Source of the DNA: an uncultured Lachnospiraceae bacterium
Lineage (GTDB): Bacteria > Bacillota > Clostridia > Lachnospirales > Lachnospiraceae
DNA: 5,252 bases
Assembly (NCBI GenBank): GCA_934402055.1
Contig: CAKRTC010000047.1
Coordinates: forward strand, 1-5,252
Reading direction: 5' to 3'
The notes under the pieces are model-generated. The model ran no database searches and was not told where the DNA came from. It was given only the letters and a program-made list of their open reading frames with translations. The translations under genes were made by a program, and so were the position numbers. This document shows, piece by piece, positions 1 through 4,943 of this stretch (its first letter is position 1; each line of letters opens with the position of its first letter).

Positions 1-534
1 ATTTCTGTGCTGCTGTGCCTTTTTACCGGACTGCGCGTCGGCGAGCTTTGCGGCTTAAAATGGAGCGATATTGATTACGAGCGTAATGTAATACATGTAA
101 ATCGTACAATAGCTACTGTTGGTAAAAACCATTTGGTGCATTCTCCGAAAACTAAAGGAAGTAAACGAGATGTCCCTATGAATAACACCATTAAAGCTAT
201 CCTTGCTGATGAACGCAGTAAGAGCAACATTATTAATTTAGAGGGTTGGATTTTCTGTAATAGTGAAGGAAACGCAGTTACATCCAATGTGGTAACCAAC
301 TATCTAAGACGAATACTTCAGCGTATGCAAAAAGGCGGAGATGGGGTTGAACATTTCGGTGTTCATGCTTTCAGAGACACCTTTGCCACAAGAGCTGTTG
401 AAGCGGGAATGAAACCGGAAACGTTACAAAGGATACTTGGGCATTCTAAAATTACACTCACAATGGACTTGTATTACCACTTAAGTGAGGAGAAAAAACA
501 AGAGGAAATGCAGATGGTTTCGCTTCCGATGTAA
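1..534 (+). CDS. Tyrosine recombinase (phage/ICE-type integrase), C-terminal catalytic part, 5' truncated by window edge
   Basis: The reading frame is open from base 1, so the N-terminal arm-binding and core-binding domains lie to the left; 177 residues are visible. These enzymes cut and rejoin DNA at att sites through a covalent phosphotyrosine intermediate and integrate or excise phages and conjugative elements. The active-site residues are present in order (window numbering): Arg12 in TGLRVGEL, a beta-hairpin Lys at 50 or 52 in PKTKGSKR, His122 and Arg125 in HAFR, His148 in LGHS, and the nucleophile Tyr158 in the LGHS-x(8)-YYH region. The catalytic domain is therefore intact and ends about 17 residues after Tyr158, as in phage and Tn916-like integrases. 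There is no frameshift. Its position beside repeat-rich AT-rich DNA and then chromosomal-looking genes suggests the end of an integrated element. The exact element family cannot be told from this half. Confidence 0.93.
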   Translation: MSVLLCLFTGLRVGELCGLKWSDIDYERNVIHVNRTIATVGKNHLVHSPKTKGSKRDVPMNNTIKAILADERSKSNIINLEGWIFCNSEGNAVTSNVVTNYLRRILQRMQKGGDGVEHFGVHAFRDTFATRAVEAGMKPETLQRILGHSKITLTMDLYYHLSEEKKQEEMQMVSLPM

Positions 535-812
535 GGAATTATGTATACTATGGTGTTGAGTATTTTCAAATGTGTACAAAAACCGAAAGTATGGAGGAAT
601 AAGGCGTTGATGTAAAGTGATGTACAAATTACAGTGACGTACATCAAAAAAAATCAAGTTTTTTTCACAGAATTTCAACATAATCATAATTCCGACATAT
701 TTACCCTATACAATAAAAAACAAAATATGAGCAGATTCGTGAGAGAATCTCTCGGTTTATTGAAAACAATGAACGTACTGAGACATTTACAGTAAGAAAG
801 AGGGCGGCGTTT
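535..812. other. Intergenic region between integrase and response regulator; candidate element boundary and operon leader
   Basis: No credible complete gene is seen here. The octamer TGTACAAA occurs twice (573-580 and 621-628). An 8-bp inverted repeat TGATGTAC/GTACATCA lies at 618-625 and 639-646, and it is followed by eight A (646-653), TCAAG, and seven T (659-665). Closer to the regulator gene lie the palindrome GAGAG-AAT-CTCTC (741-753), overlapping a 6-bp stem AGATTC/GAATCT (733-738 with 745-750), and ATTG-AAAA-CAAT (759-770). TACAAT at 709-714 could be a -10 box, but no convincing -35 box sits at the right distance. The repeats beside the integrase could be recombinase or excisionase arm sites; that is inference. 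Confidence 0.5.
618..646. repeat. 8-bp inverted repeat with 13-nt spacer, next to the integrase
   Basis: TGATGTAC (618-625) is the exact reverse complement of GTACATCA (639-646). The left arm overlaps the second copy of the direct repeat TGTACAAA (621-628). It is directly followed by an A8-TCAAG-T7 stretch. It could be a recombinase or excisionase binding site or a weak terminator for the integrase gene. The T-run is 12 nt from the stem, which argues against a standard intrinsic terminator. Confidence 0.45.
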
Positions 813-1490
813 ATGAACAATATGAAGGTACTTATAGTAGATGATGAGATGCGTATCCGCAAGCTCATCAATGACTTCCTTACTATCAAGGGCTTTGAGT
901 GTATTGAGGCGGAGGATGGCGAGGATGCTATAGAGAAGTTTTATCAGAATAAAGATATCGGCATTATTATACTTGATGTTATGATGCCTAAGATGAACGG
1001 CTGGGATGTTGCCAAGACCGTGCGCAAGACATCAAGAGTACCTATCATCATGCTTACGGCAAGGAGTGACGAGCAGGATGAGCTGCACGGCTTTGATCTC
1101 GGTATCGATGAATATATCACGAAGCCTTTTTCACCAAAGATTCTTACGGCAAGAGTTGATGCTATATTAAGACGTACCGGAAATGCGGTTGACAGTGATG
1201 TTATGACATGCGGAAACATTACCATAAATAAAGCTGCGCATACAGTAGAAGCATGCGGAAAGAATATAGAGCTCAGTTTTAAGGAATTTGAGCTGCTTGA
1301 GTATTTTATGAGTAATAAAAATATTGCGCTCAGCCGTGACAATATACTTAATAATGTATGGAATTACGATTATTTCGGTGATTCGCGTACCATAGATACC
1401 CATGTCAAGAAATTACGTGCAAAGCTCGGTACGGCGGGAGACCAGATCAAGACGATCTGGGGCATGGGCTACAAATTCACCGAGAGCTGA
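813..1490 (+). CDS. OmpR/PhoB-family response regulator (receiver + winged-helix DNA binding)
   Basis: This is a cytoplasmic transcription factor of 225 residues, the usual length for the family, expected to be phosphorylated by the kinase encoded next to it. The receiver domain (about 4-120) has the acidic pair Asp10-Asp11, the phospho-acceptor Asp55 in ILDVMMP, the switch Thr82 in LTAR, and Lys104 in ITKPFSP. The C-terminal winged helix (about 130-223) carries the family signatures SFKEFELLEYF, the recognition helix SRTIDTHVKKLRAKL (191-205), and the wing IWGMGYKF. The ATG at 813 is chosen because AGAGGG at 799-804 is 8 nt upstream; the ATG at 822 is too far from it. The kinase gene begins 33 nt downstream, so the two form an operon. 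The target genes cannot be told from the sequence. The same frame remains open upstream to 717 without a start codon. Confidence 0.95.
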   Translation: MNNMKVLIVDDEMRIRKLINDFLTIKGFECIEAEDGEDAIEKFYQNKDIGIIILDVMMPKMNGWDVAKTVRKTSRVPIIMLTARSDEQDELHGFDLGIDEYITKPFSPKILTARVDAILRRTGNAVDSDVMTCGNITINKAAHTVEACGKNIELSFKEFELLEYFMSNKNIALSRDNILNNVWNYDYFGDSRTIDTHVKKLRAKLGTAGDQIKTIWGMGYKFTES

Positions 1491-1507
1491 TCCCGGAAAC
1501 TCAGAAA

Positions 1508-1526
1508 AAGGAAGCAATAAGAATTG
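1508..1526 (+). promoter_or_regulatory. Ribosome binding site fixing a TTG start for the kinase
   Basis: AAGGAAG at 1508-1514 lies 9 nt before TTG at 1524. An in-frame TAA at 1518-1520 rules out any start further upstream. The next in-frame ATG would remove most of the first membrane helix, so TTG is the only reasonable start. Confidence 0.8.
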
Positions 1527-3350
1527 AAGCATTCTATCAGGAAAAAGATTACATTGGTATTTGTTGCGCTTATAGCACTGCTTGTAGGCGGTATGTTTGT
1601 GCTATACAGCTTTTTTCTGCTTAAGGTATACCGTAATGCCAAGCTCAATACCCTTCGCAACGCTTATAAGACTGTAAATGAAGCAGTAACTTCAAGTGAA
1701 GAAGACGGCGAGAGCCTGCTTGAGAGCCTGAAGGAGGATTATGACAGGAATGCACAGGATTCTGTTGCCATTTCCATGCTGAGGAACTTAAGCGAGCGTT
1801 CGAATATAGATGTTATCATGATGAATTCCACCGGAACCATGGTTGCTGCAACGAGCCGTGAATCCGAGTGGAATCTCCTGAAGCTCAAGGCTTATATATC
1901 CTTTGATCAGGTGTTCGGAGACAGTGAAGACCCGTTCTTCCCGATATTCGGTGATACCGGAGACGGAGGTGCTTCTGACGATAATACCGGAGATGCCGCA
2001 GCCGGTTCCGATGCAGACAACAGCACCGATACACAGTTGCCCTCTGCCGAAGCAGGCAGTGGGGGCTCCGGCAGCAATGCTTCTGCAGATAACAACGAAT
2101 CCTTTAATGACTCTAATGACATTATCTCTGACAGCGGTAAGGAGGCCGACGATAACTTAAGCTTCGGGAAAAAAGACAACAAGAGCATAAAGAAAAAAGA
2201 CAAGAATTCGCCTATGATAGAGGTGATAGAGCGAAACCAAAACTATACTATACAGCTCTTTAACGACAGACGATCCAATTCCGGCTACATAGAGTGCTGG
2301 GGACAGTTCTCGGACGGAGATACTTACTTCCTCATGACCATGCCTATATCAAGTATGGAAGAGGGAGTGAATATAAGCAGAGTATTCCTAGCCGGACTTT
2401 CGGCTGTCATAATCGGACTCGGATGCTTCGCGGTATATTTTGCAACAGGACTCATCACCAAGCCGATAATTGACCTGACAGATATCTCTGAACGCATGTC
2501 CGAGCTGGATTTCAGCGCAAAGTATACGGGAATGCAGAAGGATGAGATAGGACAGCTCGGAGAATCCATGAACTCCATGTCGGAAAAGCTCGAGGAAACT
2601 ATCAACGAGCTTAAGGCGGCCAATGCTAAGCTCCAGGAGGATATCGATATCAAGACCAAGATAGATGAGGCAAGAAAGGAATTTATTGCCGATGTATCGC
2701 ATGAACTCAAGACACCGATAGCTATAATAGAGGGCTATGCCGAGGGACTCGTAGAGGGTGTTGCCGAGGATAAGGAGACAAGAGATTATTACAGCAGCAT
2801 TATCATGGACGAAGCAGGCAAGATGAATAAGCTTGTAAAGCAGCTTACCTCTCTTATAAATTATGAATTCGGTGATAATACGAATTCCTGCACTGTATTT
2901 GACTTGAGTGAGCTTGTACAGAGCGTTATAGATGCACAGAAAATGAGGCTCAAAGATGCGGGAGCTGTTATCAGCACAGAACTCATCAAAGATGCTTATG
3001 TAAATGCAGATGAATTCAAGATGGAGGAGGTATTTACAAATTATCTCAATAATGCGATAAATCATCTTGAAGGAGAGCATCACATTAATGTGCGTATAGA
3101 ACCTGACGGAGAAAACTGGAAGTTGTCAGTCTATAATGACGGAACGCCTATACCTGAGGAAAGTATCCCAAAGCTTTGGGATAAATTCTACAAGGTCGAT
3201 AAGTCAAGATCACGTCAATACGGAGGAAGCGGTATAGGCTTAAGCATAGTCAAGGCAATTATGGAGAGCCACGGCGGAAAGTACGGAGTCCGTAATCTGG
3301 AGTCCGGGGTGGAATTTTACATAGAAATCAAAAAACATCTTGACGCCTGA
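1524..3350 (+). CDS. Membrane sensor histidine kinase with HAMP domain and acidic low-complexity sensor insert
   Basis: A 608-residue kinase that should sense an external signal and phosphorylate the adjacent response regulator. Order: short basic N-terminus; membrane helix 1 (about 9-34); extracellular region (about 35-283); membrane helix 2 (about 284-308); HAMP (about 308-362, with TKPIIDLTD and the DEIGQLGESMN signature); a charged coiled coil (about 352-385); HisKA with phospho-acceptor His393 in DVSHELKTP; and the HATPase domain with N box NYLNNAINH (506-514), G1 box NDGTPIP (538-544), F box LWDKFYKVDKSRSR, and G2 box GGSGIGLSIVKAI. All catalytic motifs are intact. This layout matches PhoR/ResE-like Firmicutes kinases. 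Residues 141-210 contain 14 Asp and 3 Glu but one Lys, with many Ser/Gly/Asn/Ala, followed by a Lys-rich patch (216-228). This probably is a disordered extracellular segment. The signal sensed is unknown. Confidence 0.95.
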   Translation: MKHSIRKKITLVFVALIALLVGGMFVLYSFFLLKVYRNAKLNTLRNAYKTVNEAVTSSEEDGESLLESLKEDYDRNAQDSVAISMLRNLSERSNIDVIMMNSTGTMVAATSRESEWNLLKLKAYISFDQVFGDSEDPFFPIFGDTGDGGASDDNTGDAAAGSDADNSTDTQLPSAEAGSGGSGSNASADNNESFNDSNDIISDSGKEADDNLSFGKKDNKSIKKKDKNSPMIEVIERNQNYTIQLFNDRRSNSGYIECWGQFSDGDTYFLMTMPISSMEEGVNISRVFLAGLSAVIIGLGCFAVYFATGLITKPIIDLTDISERMSELDFSAKYTGMQKDEIGQLGESMNSMSEKLEETINELKAANAKLQEDIDIKTKIDEARKEFIADVSHELKTPIAIIEGYAEGLVEGVAEDKETRDYYSSIIMDEAGKMNKLVKQLTSLINYEFGDNTNSCTVFDLSELVQSVIDAQKMRLKDAGAVISTELIKDAYVNADEFKMEEVFTNYLNNAINHLEGEHHINVRIEPDGENWKLSVYNDGTPIPEESIPKLWDKFYKVDKSRSRQYGGSGIGLSIVKAIMESHGGKYGVRNLESGVEFYIEIKKHLDA

Positions 3351-3368
3351 ACGGGTACGTGATATAGT
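3340..3368 (+). promoter_or_regulatory. Sigma-A-type promoter of tRNA-Pro, -35 box inside the kinase gene
   Basis: TTGACG (3340-3345) matches the -35 consensus at five of six positions. After exactly 17 bp comes TATAGT (3363-3368), also five of six for the -10 box. Transcription would start near 3375, about 6 nt before the mature tRNA. The -35 box overlaps the last codons of the kinase gene. Confidence 0.7.
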
Positions 3369-3380
3369 TAGTATCGCTGT

Positions 3381-3454
3381 CGGGGTGTGGCTCAGTTTGG
3401 TAGAGCACTTGATTTGGGATCAAGGGGTCGCAGGTTCGAATCCTGTCACCCCGA
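3381..3454 (+). tRNA. tRNA-Pro, anticodon UGG
   Basis: A full cloverleaf can be drawn. The acceptor stem CGGGGTG (3381-3387) pairs with CACCCCG (3447-3453), with discriminator A3454. The D arm is GCTC/GAGC. The anticodon stem CTTGA/TCAAG encloses loop TTTGGGA with anticodon TGG at 3415-3417. The T arm is GCAGG-TTCGAAT-CCTGT with one G-T pair. The 74-nt length is normal. CCA is not encoded and must be added by the nucleotidyltransferase. UGG can read most or all proline codons through wobble. It has its own promoter and terminator. Confidence 0.97.
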
Positions 3455-3460
3455 CTTTAG

Positions 3461-3490
3461 AAAAACGGCTTAGATAAGCCGTTTTTCTTT
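3461..3490 (+). terminator. Intrinsic terminator after tRNA-Pro
   Basis: AAAAACGGCTT (3461-3471) pairs with AAGCCGTTTTT (3476-3486) around a 4-nt AGAT loop, followed by TTTTTCTTT. It ends the tRNA transcript and would also stop read-through from the kinase operon. The A/T symmetry means it could also act on the minus strand. Confidence 0.9.
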
Positions 3491-3554
3491 GTTTATAGCC
3501 ATTATAGCCAATTTGAAATTAACGTTCATGCAAGATATTAGGCTAAAAAAGTAA

Positions 3555-3560
3555 TATAAT
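3555..3560 (+). promoter_or_regulatory. Possible -10 box (TATAAT) upstream of the thioesterase
   Basis: This is a perfect TATAAT, but positions 16-18 bp upstream show nothing close to TTGACA. If used, transcription would start near 3567 and give a ~200-nt leader including the branched element at 3591-3657. In DNA this AT-rich a chance match is quite possible. Confidence 0.3.
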
Positions 3561-3590
3561 ATGGGTAAAGTATCACACGGATTTAATAAA

Positions 3591-3657
3591 AAACGCCACT
3601 GAAAGCGGCATTCTCCATACTTTTTTGAAGTACGTGGTCGCACGTCAAGTGGCGTTT
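3591..3657. repeat. Branched inverted-repeat element: structured RNA, bidirectional terminator or small palindromic repeat
   Basis: AAACGCCACT (3591-3600) and AGTGGCGTTT (3648-3657) are perfect 10-bp inverted repeats. Between them sit two smaller hairpins: ACGTG-GTCG-CACGT (3632-3645) and TACTT-TTTTG-AAGTA (3618-3632), which share one base. A competing hairpin GCCAC-TGAAA-GCGGC (about 3595-3609) uses one arm of the outer stem. Read on the minus strand, this competing hairpin is directly followed by a T6 run (complement of A 3588-3593), like an intrinsic terminator. The element may be a minus-strand terminator or attenuator, a leader structure of the thioesterase mRNA, or a dispersed palindromic repeat. 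The sequence alone does not decide. Confidence 0.6.
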
Positions 3658-3769
3658 CTATTAATAATATATCATCAACATAAGAAAACTGCAATAATAC
3701 ACATAATACGTAAAAAGGCTCCGTATTACTACGAAGTCTAATTCAATAATATAGGTGGGGTGAATTTCC

Positions 3770-4177
3770 ATGGATTATGAAAAGATAAAACAGACCCGTA
3801 ATGATGAGGGCTTCGGTAAGCGTCTCGGTATAGTATATACAGATGTATCGGAAGGAAGCTGCGATGCAGAGCTTGTTATGAAGGAGGAATTCCTTAATCT
3901 GCACAGAACTGTTCACGGGGGCATATTACTGACTCTTGCCGATGTTACAGGAGGAACTGCAGCCTGCTCACACGGAAGCTCTGTTGTCACCATCGACAGC
4001 AACTACCACTTCCTTCGTGCAGGCTCAGACGTTACCAAGCTCCGTGCCCATGCAAGAGAAATCAAGGCAGGACGCAAGATCATGGTATATGATGTGACCA
4101 TATACGATCAGAACGATACTCTGCTTGGTGAAGGCATATTCTCCTACATGCCTACGGGTGACAGGCAGTACGAGTAA
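3770..4177 (+). CDS. PaaI-family hotdog-fold acyl-CoA thioesterase
   Basis: A 135-residue cytoplasmic protein, a normal length for single-domain PaaI-like thioesterases, which hydrolyse acyl-CoA or aryl-CoA thioesters to the free acid and CoA. The family signature is clear: His49-Gly50-Gly51 followed by LAD, so VHGGILLTLADVTGG contains the HGG turn and the catalytic-type Asp58 on the long central hotdog helix. The later strands (VVTIDSNYHFLRAG, KIMVYDVTIYDQ, LLGEGIFSYMPTG) follow the usual hotdog pattern. Such proteins act as dimers of dimers. The start ATG at 3770 is preceded by AGGTGGGG (3753-3760). No phenylacetate pathway genes are nearby, so the substrate is unknown; clearing of stray acyl-CoAs is a guess. 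It is followed within 10 nt by the 6S RNA promoter and has no terminator of its own. Confidence 0.9.
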   Translation: MDYEKIKQTRNDEGFGKRLGIVYTDVSEGSCDAELVMKEEFLNLHRTVHGGILLTLADVTGGTAACSHGSSVVTIDSNYHFLRAGSDVTKLRAHAREIKAGRKIMVYDVTIYDQNDTLLGEGIFSYMPTGDRQYE

Positions 4178-4183
4178 AATTTA

Positions 4184-4212
4184 TTGTATCAAAGCTTCAT
4201 TTATGATATATT
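4184..4212 (+). promoter_or_regulatory. Promoter of the 6S RNA gene
   Basis: TTGTAT (4184-4189), a 17-bp spacer, then TATATT (4207-4212). This predicts a start at about 4219, exactly at the base of the RNA's closing stem. An alternative -10, TATGAT at 4202-4207, would leave too short a spacer. The agreement between promoter and RNA fold supports both. Confidence 0.6.
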
Positions 4213-4218
4213 AAACAC

Positions 4219-4397
4219 GCCTGAGATGTTCGCGGAGTTTATTTATATTACTTCCACATTTTGACATACGGGAATTCAGCATTGATGATGTGGATGTCGG
4301 GCCGCCTTATGAGCGGATGGCTGAAATGTCTCCGAGATATCCCACCTAGCCTTTGGCTGGGAGTCAATGATAGGCTTTACGGCACCTTGGGTTTTTT
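4219..4397 (+). ncRNA. ssrS: 6S RNA
   Basis: 6S RNA mimics an open promoter and binds sigma-A RNA polymerase, damping transcription when growth slows. The ~179-nt length fits the family. The 5' part contains CTGAGATGTTCGC (4221-4233), the same run as near the 5' end of E. coli 6S RNA. Bases 4220-4230 pair with 4381-4391 (10 of 11 positions, counting G-U) to form the closing stem, and T6 follows (4392-4397) as terminator. Inside are a stem CCACAT/ATGTGG (4254-4259 with 4288-4293), a small hairpin CCGC/GCGG (4302-4305 with 4313-4316), and a strong 3'-side hairpin CCTAGCC-TTT-GGCTGGG (4345-4361). The segment around GATGTGGATGTCGGGC resembles Bacillus-type 6S RNA as I remember it. Exact ends are inferred. 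Confidence 0.8.
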
Positions 4398-4412
4398 ATT
4401 ATTTCACGGATA

Positions 4413-4441
4413 TTTAGTGATATAAGTTATTAATCACTGAA
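4413..4441. promoter_or_regulatory. Inverted repeat just before the cdd ribosome site; possible operator or leader hairpin
   Basis: TTTAGTGAT (4413-4421) and ATCACTGAA (4433-4441) are complementary over 9 bp with one G-U/mismatch position, separated by 11 AT-rich bases. The repeat ends 1 nt before the AAGGAG site (4443-4448). The core AGTGAT recurs at 4447-4452, spanning the end of the Shine-Dalgarno region. It could be a repressor site over the cdd promoter or an mRNA hairpin affecting initiation. Confidence 0.4.
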
Positions 4442-4453
4442 TAAGGAGTGATT

Positions 4454-4900
4454 ATGGATTATACCGCACTTGCATCTATAGCGATAGACAAGCTAAAGTA
4501 TAGTTATACTCCGTACAGCGGATTTAATGTTGCTGCTGCCTTGCTTACCGAAGACGGCAAGGTATATTTTGGTGTAAACATTGAGAATGCTGCTTATACG
4601 CCAAGCAATTGCGCCGAGAGGACAGCATTTTTCAAAGCGGTTTCCGAAGGAGAACGTCATTTTAAGGCTATTGCGGTAGCAGGATGCAGAAAGTCTCATC
4701 TTGAGACAATAGAGTATAAAGAGCAGTCAAAGCTTCCGGCTTTGTGCCCGCCATGCGGAGTATGCAGGCAGGTAATGAGGGAATTTTGTGATCCGGAGAC
4801 CTTTGATGTGGTACTGGTAAGCAGCAAGGACGATTATCGCGTGATGAAGCTTAAGGAATTATTACCGGAGAGCTTCGGACCGGAGTTTGTAATAGATTAA
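4454..4900 (+). CDS. cdd: Cytidine deaminase
   Basis: This enzyme deaminates cytidine and deoxycytidine to uridine and deoxyuridine in pyrimidine salvage, in the cytoplasm. The 148-residue length fits the short homotetrameric, zinc-dependent type. Visible signatures: YTPYSGFNVAAALL (18-31), the nucleoside-contacting NIENAAY (42-48), the zinc/catalytic motif CAERTA with Cys53 and proton-shuttle Glu55, and PPCGVCRQVMREF with zinc ligands Cys101 and Cys104. The three-Cys zinc site is complete. The start is ATG at 4454, 5 nt after AAGGAG (4443-4448). A GTG at 4448 is in frame but overlaps that ribosome site and is rejected. The inverted repeat just upstream may regulate it. The next gene starts 43 nt downstream and may share the transcript. 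Confidence 0.96.
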   Translation: MDYTALASIAIDKLKYSYTPYSGFNVAAALLTEDGKVYFGVNIENAAYTPSNCAERTAFFKAVSEGERHFKAIAVAGCRKSHLETIEYKEQSKLPALCPPCGVCRQVMREFCDPETFDVVLVSSKDDYRVMKLKELLPESFGPEFVID

Positions 4901-4914
4901 GCAGGTATAGTATT

Positions 4915-4930
4915 TCCGGGAGTGCTCGGA
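4915..4930. repeat. Short hairpin between cdd and the last gene
   Basis: TCCGGG (4915-4920) pairs with CTCGGA (4925-4930) around AGTG, with one G-U pair. No T-run follows, so it is not a terminator. It lies just before the ribosome site of the next gene and might act as an RNA-processing or stabilising stem. Confidence 0.3.
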
Positions 4931-4943
4931 GAAGGAGTGGTTT

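Larger units (their letters stand above)
3455..3769. other. Intergenic region between tRNA-Pro and the thioesterase gene
   Basis: This 315-bp AT-rich stretch has no believable gene. It contains the tRNA terminator (3461-3490), a perfect TATAAT (3555-3560) without a good -35 box at 16-18 bp, the branched inverted-repeat element (3591-3657), and a 7-bp inverted repeat TAATACG/CGTATTA (3704-3710 with 3722-3728). A 74-codon minus-strand frame through it has no clear ribosome site and follows the inverted-repeat arms, so I consider it spurious. Confidence 0.6.

Noticed and set aside
727..795. A 22-codon plus-strand small frame (begins MSRFVRESLG) before the response regulator
   Set aside because: No Shine-Dalgarno sequence precedes its ATG, and the upstream bases are a plain A-rich run. 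A leader peptide is possible but not supported.
944..1342. A 132-codon minus-strand frame opposite the response regulator
   Set aside because: It mirrors the receiver and DNA-binding coding region, which has all family residues on the plus strand.
2388..3083. A 231-codon minus-strand frame opposite the kinase gene
   Set aside because: It lies wholly opposite a kinase gene with complete HAMP, HisKA and HATPase motifs. The translation has no domain signature and is a shadow of the real frame.
3381..3454. tRNA-Pro as the integration site of the element carrying the integrase
   Set aside because: The integrase is about 2.8 kb to the left with an intact two-component operon in between. Integration at a tRNA 3' end would place the element to the right of 3454. 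No second copy of the tRNA 3' end is seen in the window.
3470..3694. A 74-codon minus-strand frame across the tRNA terminator and the branched element
   Set aside because: It has no clear ribosome site, its frame runs through the arms of inverted repeats and a terminator, and its product shows no recognisable domain.
4448..4456. GTG at 4448 as the cdd start
   Set aside because: It overlaps the AAGGAG ribosome site at 4443-4448, whereas ATG at 4454 has normal spacing and matches the usual N-terminus of short cytidine deaminases.
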